Below are positions 15,872 through 23,572 of a DNA stretch of 26,677 nt, one piece after another. The stretch comes from CAYVMN01 sp964452575 (GTDB taxonomy: Bacteria > Desulfobacterota > DSM-4660 > Desulfatiglandales > Desulfatiglandaceae), in NCBI GenBank assembly GCA_964452575.1, contig CAYVMN010000034.1:1-26677 (forward strand), written 5' to 3'. Position numbers and translations under genes: made by a program. The notes below the pieces were generated by a model, which saw only the letters and a program-made list of their open reading frames with translations, was not told the DNA's origin and did no database searches. How positions within the stretch are numbered: the stretch's first letter is position 1; each line of letters starts with the position of its first letter.

Positions 15872-17489
15872 AAAGATCTTCGTCCAGGAGTCGGATAAAT
15901 ACCTGAAGGACCTGGACGCCCTCTTGTTAGAGGCGGAAAAAGACCTCGGCAATTGCGAGCTATGGAGCGAAATCCACGGTAAGGTCCATTCCATTAAAGG
16001 AATGGCAAAGGCCTTGGGCTTCGATAGGATCACTCGATTGGCCCATTCAATGGAAGCGTGGTGCCAGCAGTTCCAAAAGGGCAGGTCTTCCACACCAGGG
16101 GCAGTACAGTTGATCCTTGAGGGCGTAGATCTCCTCAGGGTTCTGGTGGCAAACAAGGGCGATATCGGCCCTCCCCAAAACCAGAAGTGGTATGATACCC
16201 TGAGTTCTAAGTTCGAAAAAGACCCTGAGGAAGCGGCTTCGGCATCCCCTCCTGAAGATGAGGCATACTATTCCAGCCCTTTGGTCCCCGAGAGAATCGA
16301 TCAGGTGCTGATCAATTATCCGTTGATCGATGAGCTCCTCGGCTTTTCACAGGAAATACTCTATCTGGAGAAGACTCTCCCCCCTCTCTCGAACGAATCG
16401 GCAGGCCTCAGGAACTGGATTGACCACTATTCGTCAATGTTGAAAGGCCTTTACTTTCGATTGACCCAACTGCGTCTCATGTCCGTGGGTGATTTTGCCC
16501 AGCTATTTGTGAAGACCATGAGGAATCTGGCCAGGGAAGAAAACAAGCAGGTGAGGGGTGAGGTCATCGGGGGTGAGGTTCAAGCGGATATAGCCCTTCT
16601 CGAACGCCTCAGAGAGCCGATTATCCACCTCTTGAGGAATTCAATAGTCCATGGAATTGAATCCCCTGAGGAACGCGTAAGGGCAGGGAAAAAGGCGGAA
16701 GGCAAGATTACCTTTGAGGCCAGTCGTGAAAGGGATAGCCTCTTTCTGACAATAGGAGATGACGGGAGGGGCCTGAACAGATCCACTATCGTCAAATACC
16801 TAAAAGAGAAAAGGGCCTTGACGGATGAACAGATTGCCGCCATGTCGGAAGATGCCTTGTTAAATACCATAGTCAACAGCGACTTCTCATCTACTCATGA
16901 GACCTCAGACTTGGCAGGTAGAGGCATCGGCATGAGCGTCGTCGCCCAGGCAATGGAGTACCTGGGGGGTTCCATGACCATCCGTTCAGAACCCTCAAAA
17001 GGGACTCAATTCATTTTGAGGCTCCCCTTATCCCTTTCGGTCATCTACGCGCTTTCTTTTAAGATAGCAGACTATACCCTCTCAATCCCTACGCTATACG
17101 TGGAATCCGTTGGGAGAAGGGGATCAATTGGACCAAGAGACAGCAGGCCCTTTTGCGACCTGAGGGTATTACTCGGCGTGGAAGACAAAGAAGCGGAGGT
17201 TACCCATATAATTAAGCTAAGAGGCCCCGAAGAGGTGAAGGGTATTGCCGCCTCAGGTCCCAATCGCCAGTTACCAAGGGAGGAAGTCGCAGATAACGGC
17301 CACATTGAACTGGCGGTTGGCCGCGTTATTGGCAACAGGCCGTTAATGGTCCTGCCACTTGGTGATCTCCTGGCGCGGGCAGGGATTTTTTCAGGCGTGG
17401 GGGTAATGGAGAGCGGTGAGTTATCGATCCTGCTTGACCTCGAAAACCTTCGGCACCATTCAACTCCTGCGAGTATGCCCGGCTTGTAA
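15852..17489 (+). CDS. CheA-type histidine kinase lacking the P2 domain
   Basis: The 545-residue protein is shorter than E. coli CheA (654). An N-terminal Hpt domain carries the phosphoacceptor His46 in VHSIKGMAKALGF. A variable linker and a compact P3 dimerisation region (about 155-235) come next, with no recognisable P2 CheY/CheB-docking domain. The kinase domain has the N box HLLRNSIVHGIE (Asn263), G1 DDGRGL (303-308) and G2 GRGIGM (356-361), all intact. A CheW-like P5 domain fills about 385-530. It should autophosphorylate on the Hpt histidine and pass phosphate to the REC-PAS protein, the only receiver in the locus. Its TAA stop at 17487-17489 lies inside the first bases of a repeat element. 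Confidence 0.9.
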   Translation: MDTTKYEKIFVQESDKYLKDLDALLLEAEKDLGNCELWSEIHGKVHSIKGMAKALGFDRITRLAHSMEAWCQQFQKGRSSTPGAVQLILEGVDLLRVLVANKGDIGPPQNQKWYDTLSSKFEKDPEEAASASPPEDEAYYSSPLVPERIDQVLINYPLIDELLGFSQEILYLEKTLPPLSNESAGLRNWIDHYSSMLKGLYFRLTQLRLMSVGDFAQLFVKTMRNLAREENKQVRGEVIGGEVQADIALLERLREPIIHLLRNSIVHGIESPEERVRAGKKAEGKITFEASRERDSLFLTIGDDGRGLNRSTIVKYLKEKRALTDEQIAAMSEDALLNTIVNSDFSSTHETSDLAGRGIGMSVVAQAMEYLGGSMTIRSEPSKGTQFILRLPLSLSVIYALSFKIADYTLSIPTLYVESVGRRGSIGPRDSRPFCDLRVLLGVEDKEAEVTHIIKLRGPEEVKGIAASGPNRQLPREEVADNGHIELAVGRVIGNRPLMVLPLGDLLARAGIFSGVGVMESGELSILLDLENLRHHSTPASMPGL

Positions 17490-17795
17490 CACTTTAGCGT
17501 TTTGAAAGAAAGGCAGCCTCCGGCCCGGAGGGAGGACCATGAGGGTCTTTTTTCCAAAGGACGTAACCCAAATTCTTCAGAGCCTCTGGAACGCCCCCTT
17601 AGCTTTAAATACAGGTTGTGCCAGGCAGGGAGAGGGCTCTTCATTGGGACGTCCTCCTATGGGGCTGTTTTGTAACGAGTTTTAAGACCTCACTGCCGTT
17701 CTATGAAATGATGCCGTCTTTTACGTCCTTTGGAAAAAAGACCCTCACGGTCCCTCATCTTACTCCTCAGCCTTTTCAAAACGCTAAAGTGTTAC
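17486..17795. repeat. foldback MITE-like repeat, copy B
   Basis: This 310-bp element has perfect 22-bp terminal inverted repeats at 17486-17507 and 17774-17795, beginning GTAACACTTTAGCGTTTTGA. An internal perfect 27-bp inverted pair lies at 17540-17566 and 17721-17747 (TGAGGGTCTTTTTTCCAAAG and on). A GC-rich palindrome CCTCCGGCCCGGAGG is in the left arm. The core at about 17555-17630 matches copy A in the same orientation. No protein is encoded. It fills the gap between the convergent cheA and cobA-hemD genes and supplies the stop codon of cheA. The transcript would fold into a long stem on either strand, so it may also act as a bidirectional terminator. No clear target duplication was seen. 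Confidence 0.85.
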
Positions 17796-17802
17796 GGCGG
17801 TT

Positions 17803-19341
17803 TCAATGTGACTCAAAATAGCGGATAATGGAATCTGTGAGGGCCTCAACGGTGTATTCCGGGGGGATCAAACCCACAGAGAGACCTTTCTCCTGAGCCG
17901 TCCCTGCCGTTATCGGCCCAATACAGGCCACAACAACCTTTTTCATCCATCTCAAGAGCTGGTCCTTGCCCACTTCAAACATGTCAACAAAATTGGTGAC
18001 TGTTGATGAGCTTGTAAAGGTCACCATGTCAATGATTCCCATCTTAAGCATCTCTTTGACCCGTAAGGTGTCGTTCACAGGCCGAATTGTCCGATAGGCT
18101 GTGACAACATCCACCTGGGCCCCCATCTTTCTCAGTTCTTCAGGCAGGATCTCCCTTGCCTCGGCTGCCCTGGGGATCAGAATCCTTGCCTTCTTGGCCC
18201 CCTCCTTCTTGAGGGATTCGACCAGGGCCTCCGCCCGGTATTCCTCAGGCACCAGGTCCGGTCTAAGCCCCATCTGACGCCAGTACTCGGCTGTCTTGGG
18301 ACCGATCGCCCCTATCTTTAACCCCTTTAAATCGCGTATATCCATTCCGAGGGACGCCAGCCTTTTGAGAAAGAATTTTACCCCATTTGCAGATGTAAAT
18401 AGGACCCACTGGTATGCCTCCAGGGTCTTGATCGCGGCGTCCAGTTCATCCCAGTTCTGGGGAGGAATGACCTCAATGGTAGGAAATTCTATGCACTCTG
18501 CGCCCAACCGTGCTAGACCCTCAAGGAATTCGGTGGCCTGTTCCCTGGCCCTGGTAACCACAATCCTCTTCCCGAAGAGCGGCCTTTTCTCAAACCAGTT
18601 GAGTTCTTCCCTCAGGCGGACCACCTCACCAACCACTATGATAGCCGGAGGTCTCACCTCATTTTCCTTTGCAATCCCGGCAATATCTCTAAGCGGCCCC
18701 ACCAGGGTCTTTTGTGCTCCCTCAGTCCCCCTTTGAATTACGGCGGTAGGTGTATCTGGTGATCTCCCGTGGGCCATCAAGGCCTCAGCGATCTCCGGTA
18801 GTCTACCTACCCCCATAAGAAAGACAAGGGTTGCTGCCCCGGTCGATAGTTTGTCCCACGCGATATCAGATCCCTGTTTCGTGGGATCTTCATGGCCGGC
18901 CACGAAGGCAACGGTGGATGCGTAGCCGCGATGGGTCAACGGAATTCCCGCATAGGCTGGGACAGAGACCGCCGATGTTACCCCTGGCACAACCTCATAG
19001 TCTATCCCGGCCTTGACCAGTTCTTGGGCCTCTTCACCACCCCTGCCGAAAATAAAGGGGTCCCCCCCTTTGAGCCTCACAACAATCTGACCCTTACGCG
19101 CCCGGTCAATGACCAGGGAATTGATCTCATCCTGGCTCATGATATGGCAACCGCCCTTCTTTCCGACATAGATCAGCTCTGCCCGGTCCTTGGCATACTG
19201 AAGAAAAACCCTGTTGGCCAAGTTGTCGTAAATGATCACCTGGGCAAGGGAAAGACACTCCCTCCCCTTGATCGTAAGAAGACCAGGATCGCCTGGACCG
19301 GCCCCCACCAGGTATACCTTGCCTCTACTATCCTGTGCCAT
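17803..19341 (-). CDS. cobA-hemD: CobA-HemD fusion: uroporphyrinogen-III methyltransferase / uroporphyrinogen-III synthase
   Basis: This 512-residue fusion has two domains. Residues about 8-245 form an S-adenosylmethionine uroporphyrinogen-III C-methyltransferase. They include VYLVGAGPGDPGLLTIKG, VVRLKGGDPFIFGRGGEEA, VPGVTSAVSVPAYAGIPLTH and GAATLVFLMGVG. Residues about 252-512 form HemD, which closes and inverts ring D (GKRIVVTRAREQATEF, VLFTSANGVKFFLKRL, VTFTSSSTVTNFV). Together they turn hydroxymethylbilane into uroporphyrinogen III and on to precorrin-2, the entry to sirohaem, cobalamin and alternative haem routes. This fusion is common in anaerobes. It lies 35 bases after hemC. GGAGG directly abuts the ATG, leaving no normal spacing, although an AGGG seven bases further up may serve. 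Confidence 0.93.
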   Translation of the reverse strand: MAQDSRGKVYLVGAGPGDPGLLTIKGRECLSLAQVIIYDNLANRVFLQYAKDRAELIYVGKKGGCHIMSQDEINSLVIDRARKGQIVVRLKGGDPFIFGRGGEEAQELVKAGIDYEVVPGVTSAVSVPAYAGIPLTHRGYASTVAFVAGHEDPTKQGSDIAWDKLSTGAATLVFLMGVGRLPEIAEALMAHGRSPDTPTAVIQRGTEGAQKTLVGPLRDIAGIAKENEVRPPAIIVVGEVVRLREELNWFEKRPLFGKRIVVTRAREQATEFLEGLARLGAECIEFPTIEVIPPQNWDELDAAIKTLEAYQWVLFTSANGVKFFLKRLASLGMDIRDLKGLKIGAIGPKTAEYWRQMGLRPDLVPEEYRAEALVESLKKEGAKKARILIPRAAEAREILPEELRKMGAQVDVVTAYRTIRPVNDTLRVKEMLKMGIIDMVTFTSSSTVTNFVDMFEVGKDQLLRWMKKVVVACIGPITAGTAQEKGLSVGLIPPEYTVEALTDSIIRYFESH

Positions 19342-19376
19342 CCTCCAACCCTGAGCCTTCTATCAAATATGAACCC

Positions 19377-20300
19377 TCACTGTTTTCCATAAATACCCTG
19401 CAGGATCTCCCTTCCACCAGAGTCGAGCAGTCTGCTGGCCAGCCTGATTCCTGTCATTTCGGGCTCATCCTTTTCCCCTGCGACCTCATACCTAAGGAGC
19501 CTCGTCCCATCGAGGTCGGCCACCATACCTTCCAGATGCAGTTTTTCTCCCTTCAGCTGACCAAAGGCCGCAATCGGGACCTGGCATCCCCCTTCCATCT
19601 CCTTCAAGAATGCCCTTTCGGCCCTAATGACTATTTCTGTAGGCCCATGATTAAGGAACCCCAGGAGACCTGTGGTCTTTGTATCATCCCGCCTCACCTC
19701 CAGGCCCAGGGCCCCCTGACCGACTGCAGGAATGAGCCTCCTAAGGGAAAGCCTCTCGGATATCCGTGAGGCAAGCCCAAGCCGCATCAGGCCCGAGGCT
19801 GCCAATATGACTGCTTGGAGATCACCGGATTCCAGTTTGCTGAGGCGAGTATCCACGTTTCCCCTCAAAGGCACTAGGTCAAGGTCCGGCCGGAGATACA
19901 GGATCTGGGCCTTCCTTCTCAGGCTGCTGGTACCGACGTTCGCGCAGTGGGGAAGCCTATCCAGGGTTTGATTACCCTTGGAAATCAGGGCATCACAAGG
20001 GTCTTCCCTTTCAGGAAAAATGGAAATTGCAAGGTCACCTGGCAACTCCACTGGAACGTCCTTCATACTGTGGACCGCTAAATCGACGCGGTTCTCAAGG
20101 AGGGCATCTTCAATCTCCTTGACGAACAGTCCCTTCCCACCGATCTTGCTCAATGGGGAGTCCAGGATCTTGTCCCCGGTAGTCCTGATCCTTACCAGTT
20201 CGACCTGGAGGCGGGGATGTTCCCCCTCTATCCTTGCCTTCACCCACCGGCTCTGTGCCAGGGCCAATTTGCTGCCCCTTGTGCCTATTCTTAATATCAT
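19377..20300 (-). CDS. hemC: hydroxymethylbilane synthase (porphobilinogen deaminase)
   Basis: This 307-residue enzyme polymerises four porphobilinogen units into hydroxymethylbilane in the cytoplasm. It matches the family from end to end: RIGTRGSKLALAQSRWVKA at the start, then ILDSPLSKIGGKGLFVKEIE and LAVHSMKDVPVELP. NVGTSSLRRKAQILYLRPDL and LRGNVDTRLSKL follow. The cofactor-binding cysteine is Cys239 in MEGGCQVPIAAFG. Its ATG overlaps the ispD stop as ATGA (20297-20300), so translation is probably coupled. It hands its product to the CobA-HemD protein encoded immediately downstream. Confidence 0.95.
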   Translation of the reverse strand: MILRIGTRGSKLALAQSRWVKARIEGEHPRLQVELVRIRTTGDKILDSPLSKIGGKGLFVKEIEDALLENRVDLAVHSMKDVPVELPGDLAISIFPEREDPCDALISKGNQTLDRLPHCANVGTSSLRRKAQILYLRPDLDLVPLRGNVDTRLSKLESGDLQAVILAASGLMRLGLASRISERLSLRRLIPAVGQGALGLEVRRDDTKTTGLLGFLNHGPTEIVIRAERAFLKEMEGGCQVPIAAFGQLKGEKLHLEGMVADLDGTRLLRYEVAGEKDEPEMTGIRLASRLLDSGGREILQGIYGKQ

Positions 20301-21028
20301 TGTCTCATCAAGAACCTGGCCACTTCAAGGTCATGGGGGGTGGTCACCTTGATATTTTGTTCTGGACCCTTGATCACCTTGACCGCGATCCCAATCCTTT
20401 CCATAAGAAGGGAGTCATCCGAGGCCTCTTCCCAGCCCCTGCGAATGGCCTCGTGGTGGGCCGCCAGGATGTCCTCATATCTAAAGACTTGAGGGGTCTG
20501 CACCAGCCATACCCGCTCTCGGTCGTATGTCTTGACCACCTCTCCATGGTCGCTGATCTCCTTTACGGTCTCCTTGGCAGGGACTGCGGTAATTACTGCG
20601 CGATGGGTCCTGGCTACAGCAACAATTCGGCCGATGAATTCCTCAGTAATCACCGGCCGAACACCGTCGTGGATAAGCACCAGGTCGAACTCTCCCTCTG
20701 TGGCCTCAAGGCCCAGCCTCACCGAGTCCTGGCGCCTCTTCCCGCCAGGGACCACCTTTCTGACCTTATCCAGCCCGAATTTCCCTACGATCTCCTCACG
20801 GCAGAAAACCACATCCGTTGAAGGTACCACCAGTATGATTGCCCCTATTTCAGGGCAGGACTGAAAAGGCCTGAGCGTCGCGGCCAGGAGCGGGACCCCA
20901 TTGAGGTCCAGGAACTGTTTGGCCCTCTCGCCTCCCATACGGATCCCAACCCCGGCAGCGGGAATAATAGCCGCTGTTTGGGCAGGATGCGTGTTAACCC
21001 CTGTTTTCGAGATTTCAGGCTGCATCAT
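20297..21028 (-). CDS. ispD: 2-C-methyl-D-erythritol 4-phosphate cytidylyltransferase
   Basis: IspD joins CTP and methylerythritol phosphate in the non-mevalonate isoprenoid pathway. The protein shows the nucleotide-binding start AAIIPAAGVGIRMGGERAKQ, then RRQDSVRLGLEA, LVLIHDGVRPVITEEFI, AVPAKETVKE, VWLVQTPQVFRYEDIL and a final VTTPHDLEVARFLM. About 243 residues is normal size. The usual partner ispF is not adjacent. The start is uncertain. ATG 21028 or ATG 21025 directly abuts the T-run of a terminator and has no ribosome site. A TTG at 21058 inside the hairpin, behind AGCAGG, is an alternative that would add ten residues. Confidence 0.92.
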   Translation of the reverse strand: MMQPEISKTGVNTHPAQTAAIIPAAGVGIRMGGERAKQFLDLNGVPLLAATLRPFQSCPEIGAIILVVPSTDVVFCREEIVGKFGLDKVRKVVPGGKRRQDSVRLGLEATEGEFDLVLIHDGVRPVITEEFIGRIVAVARTHRAVITAVPAKETVKEISDHGEVVKTYDRERVWLVQTPQVFRYEDILAAHHEAIRRGWEEASDDSLLMERIGIAVKVIKGPEQNIKVTTPHDLEVARFLMRQ

Positions 21029-21072
21029 AAAACAAAAGCAGGCCCGGGAGACAAACAATCCCGGAGACCTGC
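21029..21072 (-). terminator. intrinsic terminator after the Rho_N-like gene
   Basis: Read on the minus strand, GCAGG-TCT-CCGGGA pairs with TCCCGG-G-CCTGC around a nine-base loop. This gives a stem of six plus five base pairs with a small internal bulge. TTTTGTTTT follows at once. It lies 18 bases beyond the stop of the small basic protein and ends the LysM-coaBC-udg-nfeD-slipin run. Its T-run touches the likely ispD start codon. Confidence 0.75.
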
Positions 21073-21090
21073 TCAAGGGCGTAAATTGTC

Positions 21091-21459
21091 TCAGGCGTGA
21101 ACGGCCTTCCTTGTCTGCTTCTTCAATCGATTGATACGACGGCGCAGCGTGTCAACCCTTTTCCTCTCTCTCTGCCCCCGCGCTATCCCTTTCTCTTGTC
21201 TTAGAAGTGTGATCTTTTTCTTCAATGCCTTTACATCGGGCGTCGCCTTGTCCGTCTTCTTTATCTTCTTCTTGACAGGCCCTTCATCTTTGATCCCCCT
21301 GTGTTCTTTGACAGCGACAAGCAGCTCTGCCTTCTTCATGGCATGGACCCCAGTAACGCCTGGGATTCCCAAGGCAATCTCCCTCAGTTCCTTGGCCGTC
21401 ATCTTATCCAGGGGTTTTTCAGTTGCCTGCTTTTCCTCCTTTTTGGTCTCCTCTTCCAT
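21091..21459 (-). CDS. small basic protein with Rho N-terminal-like (SAP-type) motif
   Basis: This 122-residue protein is very rich in Lys and Arg. Residues about 18-52 (DKMTAKELREIALGIPGVTG, VHAMKKAELLVAVKEH) resemble the Rho_N/SAP-like helix-extended-helix found at the start of transcription terminator Rho, which often helps bind nucleic acid. The rest is a charged helical tail (KALKKKITLLRQEKGIARGQ and an Arg/Lys-rich end). Nucleic-acid binding is likely, but the target is unknown. It starts 12 bases after the slipin gene, with only a weak AAGG ribosome site, so it probably depends on coupling. An intrinsic terminator follows it. Confidence 0.7.
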   Translation of the reverse strand: MEEETKKEEKQATEKPLDKMTAKELREIALGIPGVTGVHAMKKAELLVAVKEHRGIKDEGPVKKKIKKTDKATPDVKALKKKITLLRQEKGIARGQRERKRVDTLRRRINRLKKQTRKAVHA

Positions 21460-21471
21460 GGTTGATCTGCC

Positions 21472-22242
21472 TTACTCCTTTCTCTCTATCGTCTCTTGAG
21501 GCTGGGCGGCATTCCTTATGAATGGCGTCAAGAGATCTATTGGTAGCGGGAAGAACGTCGTCGAATTACTCTCCGAAGATATCTCTCTCAAGGTCTGGAG
21601 GTACCTCAGCTGCAAGGCCTCGGGATGCCTATGGATAATGCCTGCAGCGTCGGCCAGCCTGGTGGCGGCCTGATATTCGCCCTCCGCATTTATGACCTTG
21701 GCCCTTCGTTCCCTCTCGGCCTCTGCCTGTCTGGCCATGGCCCTCTGCATCTCCTGGGGAAGGTCAATATGCTTGACTTCAACGTTGGTGACCTTTATAC
21801 CCCATGGGTCAGTGTGCTTATCCAGTATATTCTGCAACCGGGTGTTGATCTTCTCCCTCTCTGCAAGCAACTCGTCGAGTTCGACCTGTCCACAGACGCT
21901 CCTCAAGGTGGTCTGTGCCAGTTGCGATGTGGCAAACAGGTAATTCTCTACCTCAATGGTTGCCTTGGTAGAATCCATGACCCTGAAATAGACCACTGCA
22001 TTCACCTTGACCGAGACGTTATCCCTGGTAATTACATCCTGGGGCGGTACATCCATTGCCACGAGGCGCAGGCTCACCTTGACCATTTTATCCACTACCG
22101 GGATAAGGATAATCAGGCCTGGCCCTTTGGTATCAATGACCCTGCCCAGGCGGAAGATCACACCCCGCTCGTACTCTTTAAGGATCTTGATGGCTGATGC
22201 GAGGAAAAGCACGATCAGCACTATTGCCAAAATGTAAAACAT
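21472..22242 (-). CDS. slipin / stomatin-like SPFH membrane protein
   Basis: This 256-residue protein has one N-terminal membrane helix (about 2-18) and then an SPFH domain: IKILKEYERGVIFRLGRVID, GPGLIILIPVVDKMVKVSLR, DVITRDNVSVKVNAVVYFRV, and SQLAQTTLRSVCGQVELDEL. A coiled Ala/Glu-rich region follows (QRAMARQAEAERERRAKVIN). Bacterial slipins of this type pair with NfeD proteins, as here, where the nfeD gene ends 16 bases upstream. The pair is thought to form membrane microdomains and to handle damaged or surplus membrane proteins: the archaeal NfeD relative cleaves the stomatin C-terminus. ATG 22242 has a strong AAGGGGG site. Confidence 0.92.
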   Translation of the reverse strand: MFYILAIVLIVLFLASAIKILKEYERGVIFRLGRVIDTKGPGLIILIPVVDKMVKVSLRLVAMDVPPQDVITRDNVSVKVNAVVYFRVMDSTKATIEVENYLFATSQLAQTTLRSVCGQVELDELLAEREKINTRLQNILDKHTDPWGIKVTNVEVKHIDLPQEMQRAMARQAEAERERRAKVINAEGEYQAATRLADAAGIIHRHPEALQLRYLQTLREISSESNSTTFFPLPIDLLTPFIRNAAQPQETIERKE

Positions 22243-22258
22243 ATTGTCACCCCCTTGT

Positions 22259-23572
22259 CTAAGTTTCCTGATTGCCGGACTTCGTTACCTCCAGCAGCAG
22301 ACCCTCCACACCCCTAACTACCACCTTCTCTCCTGGCTCAAGCCTTTCACCTGCCCTTGCCCTCCAGTACTCACCATGGACGAAGACCAGCCCTTCAGGA
22401 TCGATCACCTCTGTCACAACACCCGACTCCCCCAGGAGCCCTTCTGCCCCCAGCCTGGGTCTTGCGCGATACGCCCTGAATGCCAGTCCCGCCACAACAA
22501 CAAAGAACCCCCCCACCAAGAGGATGGTGGGCATCATTAATTGTAAGGAAACCCTCACGTCCTCAAATAGCATGATAGAACCCAGGGTCAAGGAAACCAG
22601 ACCCCCTATGGAGAGAATTCCATAGCTGGCTACCTTGATCTCGGCTATAAAGAATATTATTGCCAGGGCAATCAATAATAGACCGGCATAGTTGACCGGG
22701 AGAGTCTGAAAGGAAAAAAAGGCGAGAATGAGGGATATTGCCCCTATTACACCTGGAAAGATCGCCCCTGGGTGGGATAGCTCAAAGTAGAGCCCCGCAA
22801 GTCCGATCATCATCAGGATATATGCAATGTTTGGGTCGCTTATGGTCTTTAGTACCCTGTCGCGGAATCCGGGTCGGTAGTATTCCTTCTCGAGCCCGGC
22901 GGTCTTGAGGGTGATCTTGCCCCCGGGCAGACTGACCTCTCTTCCGTTAACGAGTCTCAAGAGGTCGTCAATGTCCTTTGCCACCAGGTCAACCACCTTC
23001 TTTTGCACTGCCTCGTCCGCGGTTATGGAGACACTTTCGCGGATCGCCTTCTCCACCCACTCCCCGTTTCTGCCCTTGTCTTCAGCAATCCCCCGGGCGT
23101 ATGCGGCCATATCATTCACTACCTTTTCGGACATGGTCTTTTCGATGTCTTTACCTCCCGCTGTTACGGGATGGGCCGCGCCGATGTTAGTGCCGGGCGC
23201 CATTGCCGCAATATGAGCCGCCACCGTGACCATGACACCTGCTGAGGCGGCCCCGGCACCCCTGGGACCAACGTACACGGCCACAGGGACAGGTGAATTG
23301 AGAATGGCCTTTACGATTGTGCGCATGGATGAGGCAAGACCGCCAGGGGTATCAAGCCGCAATATGCATAGCACGGCCTCCTCTTTTTTTGCCTGCTCAA
23401 GACCCCTTACCACGTACATGGCCGTTCCTGGATTGATAGGGCCTTCGAGCTCAACAATCACGACCCGATTGCTGGCCAGGGCAGTTGCAGGTGCCCCAGG
23501 GGCCAGTATTACAGAGGCAACAAGCCATGCCAATGGGATCCATAGGAAGGTCTTGGTTCGTGGTCTAGACAT
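22259..23572 (-). CDS. NfeD-family membrane serine protease (long form, ClpP-like domain)
   Basis: The 437-residue protein has a signal peptide (about 1-33). A ClpP/SppA-type protease domain follows, with ILRLDTPGGLASSMRTIVKA, Ser110 in GAGAASAGVMV and Lys150 in KTMSEKVVND; these match the Ser-Lys dyad of the archaeal 1510-N protease in order and spacing. Several membrane helices come next (about 240-365), then a small C-terminal NfeD beta-barrel (GLLGESGVVTEVIDPEGLVF, VVVRGVEGLLLEV). It works with the slipin encoded next. GGAGGT lies eight bases before ATG 23572, inside the end of the glycosylase gene, which it overlaps by eight bases. Confidence 0.92.
   Translation of the reverse strand: MSRPRTKTFLWIPLAWLVASVILAPGAPATALASNRVVIVELEGPINPGTAMYVVRGLEQAKKEEAVLCILRLDTPGGLASSMRTIVKAILNSPVPVAVYVGPRGAGAASAGVMVTVAAHIAAMAPGTNIGAAHPVTAGGKDIEKTMSEKVVNDMAAYARGIAEDKGRNGEWVEKAIRESVSITADEAVQKKVVDLVAKDIDDLLRLVNGREVSLPGGKITLKTAGLEKEYYRPGFRDRVLKTISDPNIAYILMMIGLAGLYFELSHPGAIFPGVIGAISLILAFFSFQTLPVNYAGLLLIALAIIFFIAEIKVASYGILSIGGLVSLTLGSIMLFEDVRVSLQLMMPTILLVGGFFVVVAGLAFRAYRARPRLGAEGLLGESGVVTEVIDPEGLVFVHGEYWRARAGERLEPGEKVVVRGVEGLLLEVTKSGNQET

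Noticed and set aside
17072..17644. Minus-strand open frame of 190 codons sharing REEFGLRPLEKRPS-like text with one at 2179-2424
   Set aside because: The shared peptide text comes from translating the two copies of the foldback repeat. The rest is antisense to cheA. It shows repeat homology, not a protein family.
21091..21459. The small basic protein as a histone-like or ribosomal protein
   Set aside because: The Lys/Arg-rich tail alone fits many families; the N-terminal motif fits Rho_N/SAP better and no ribosomal signature was seen.
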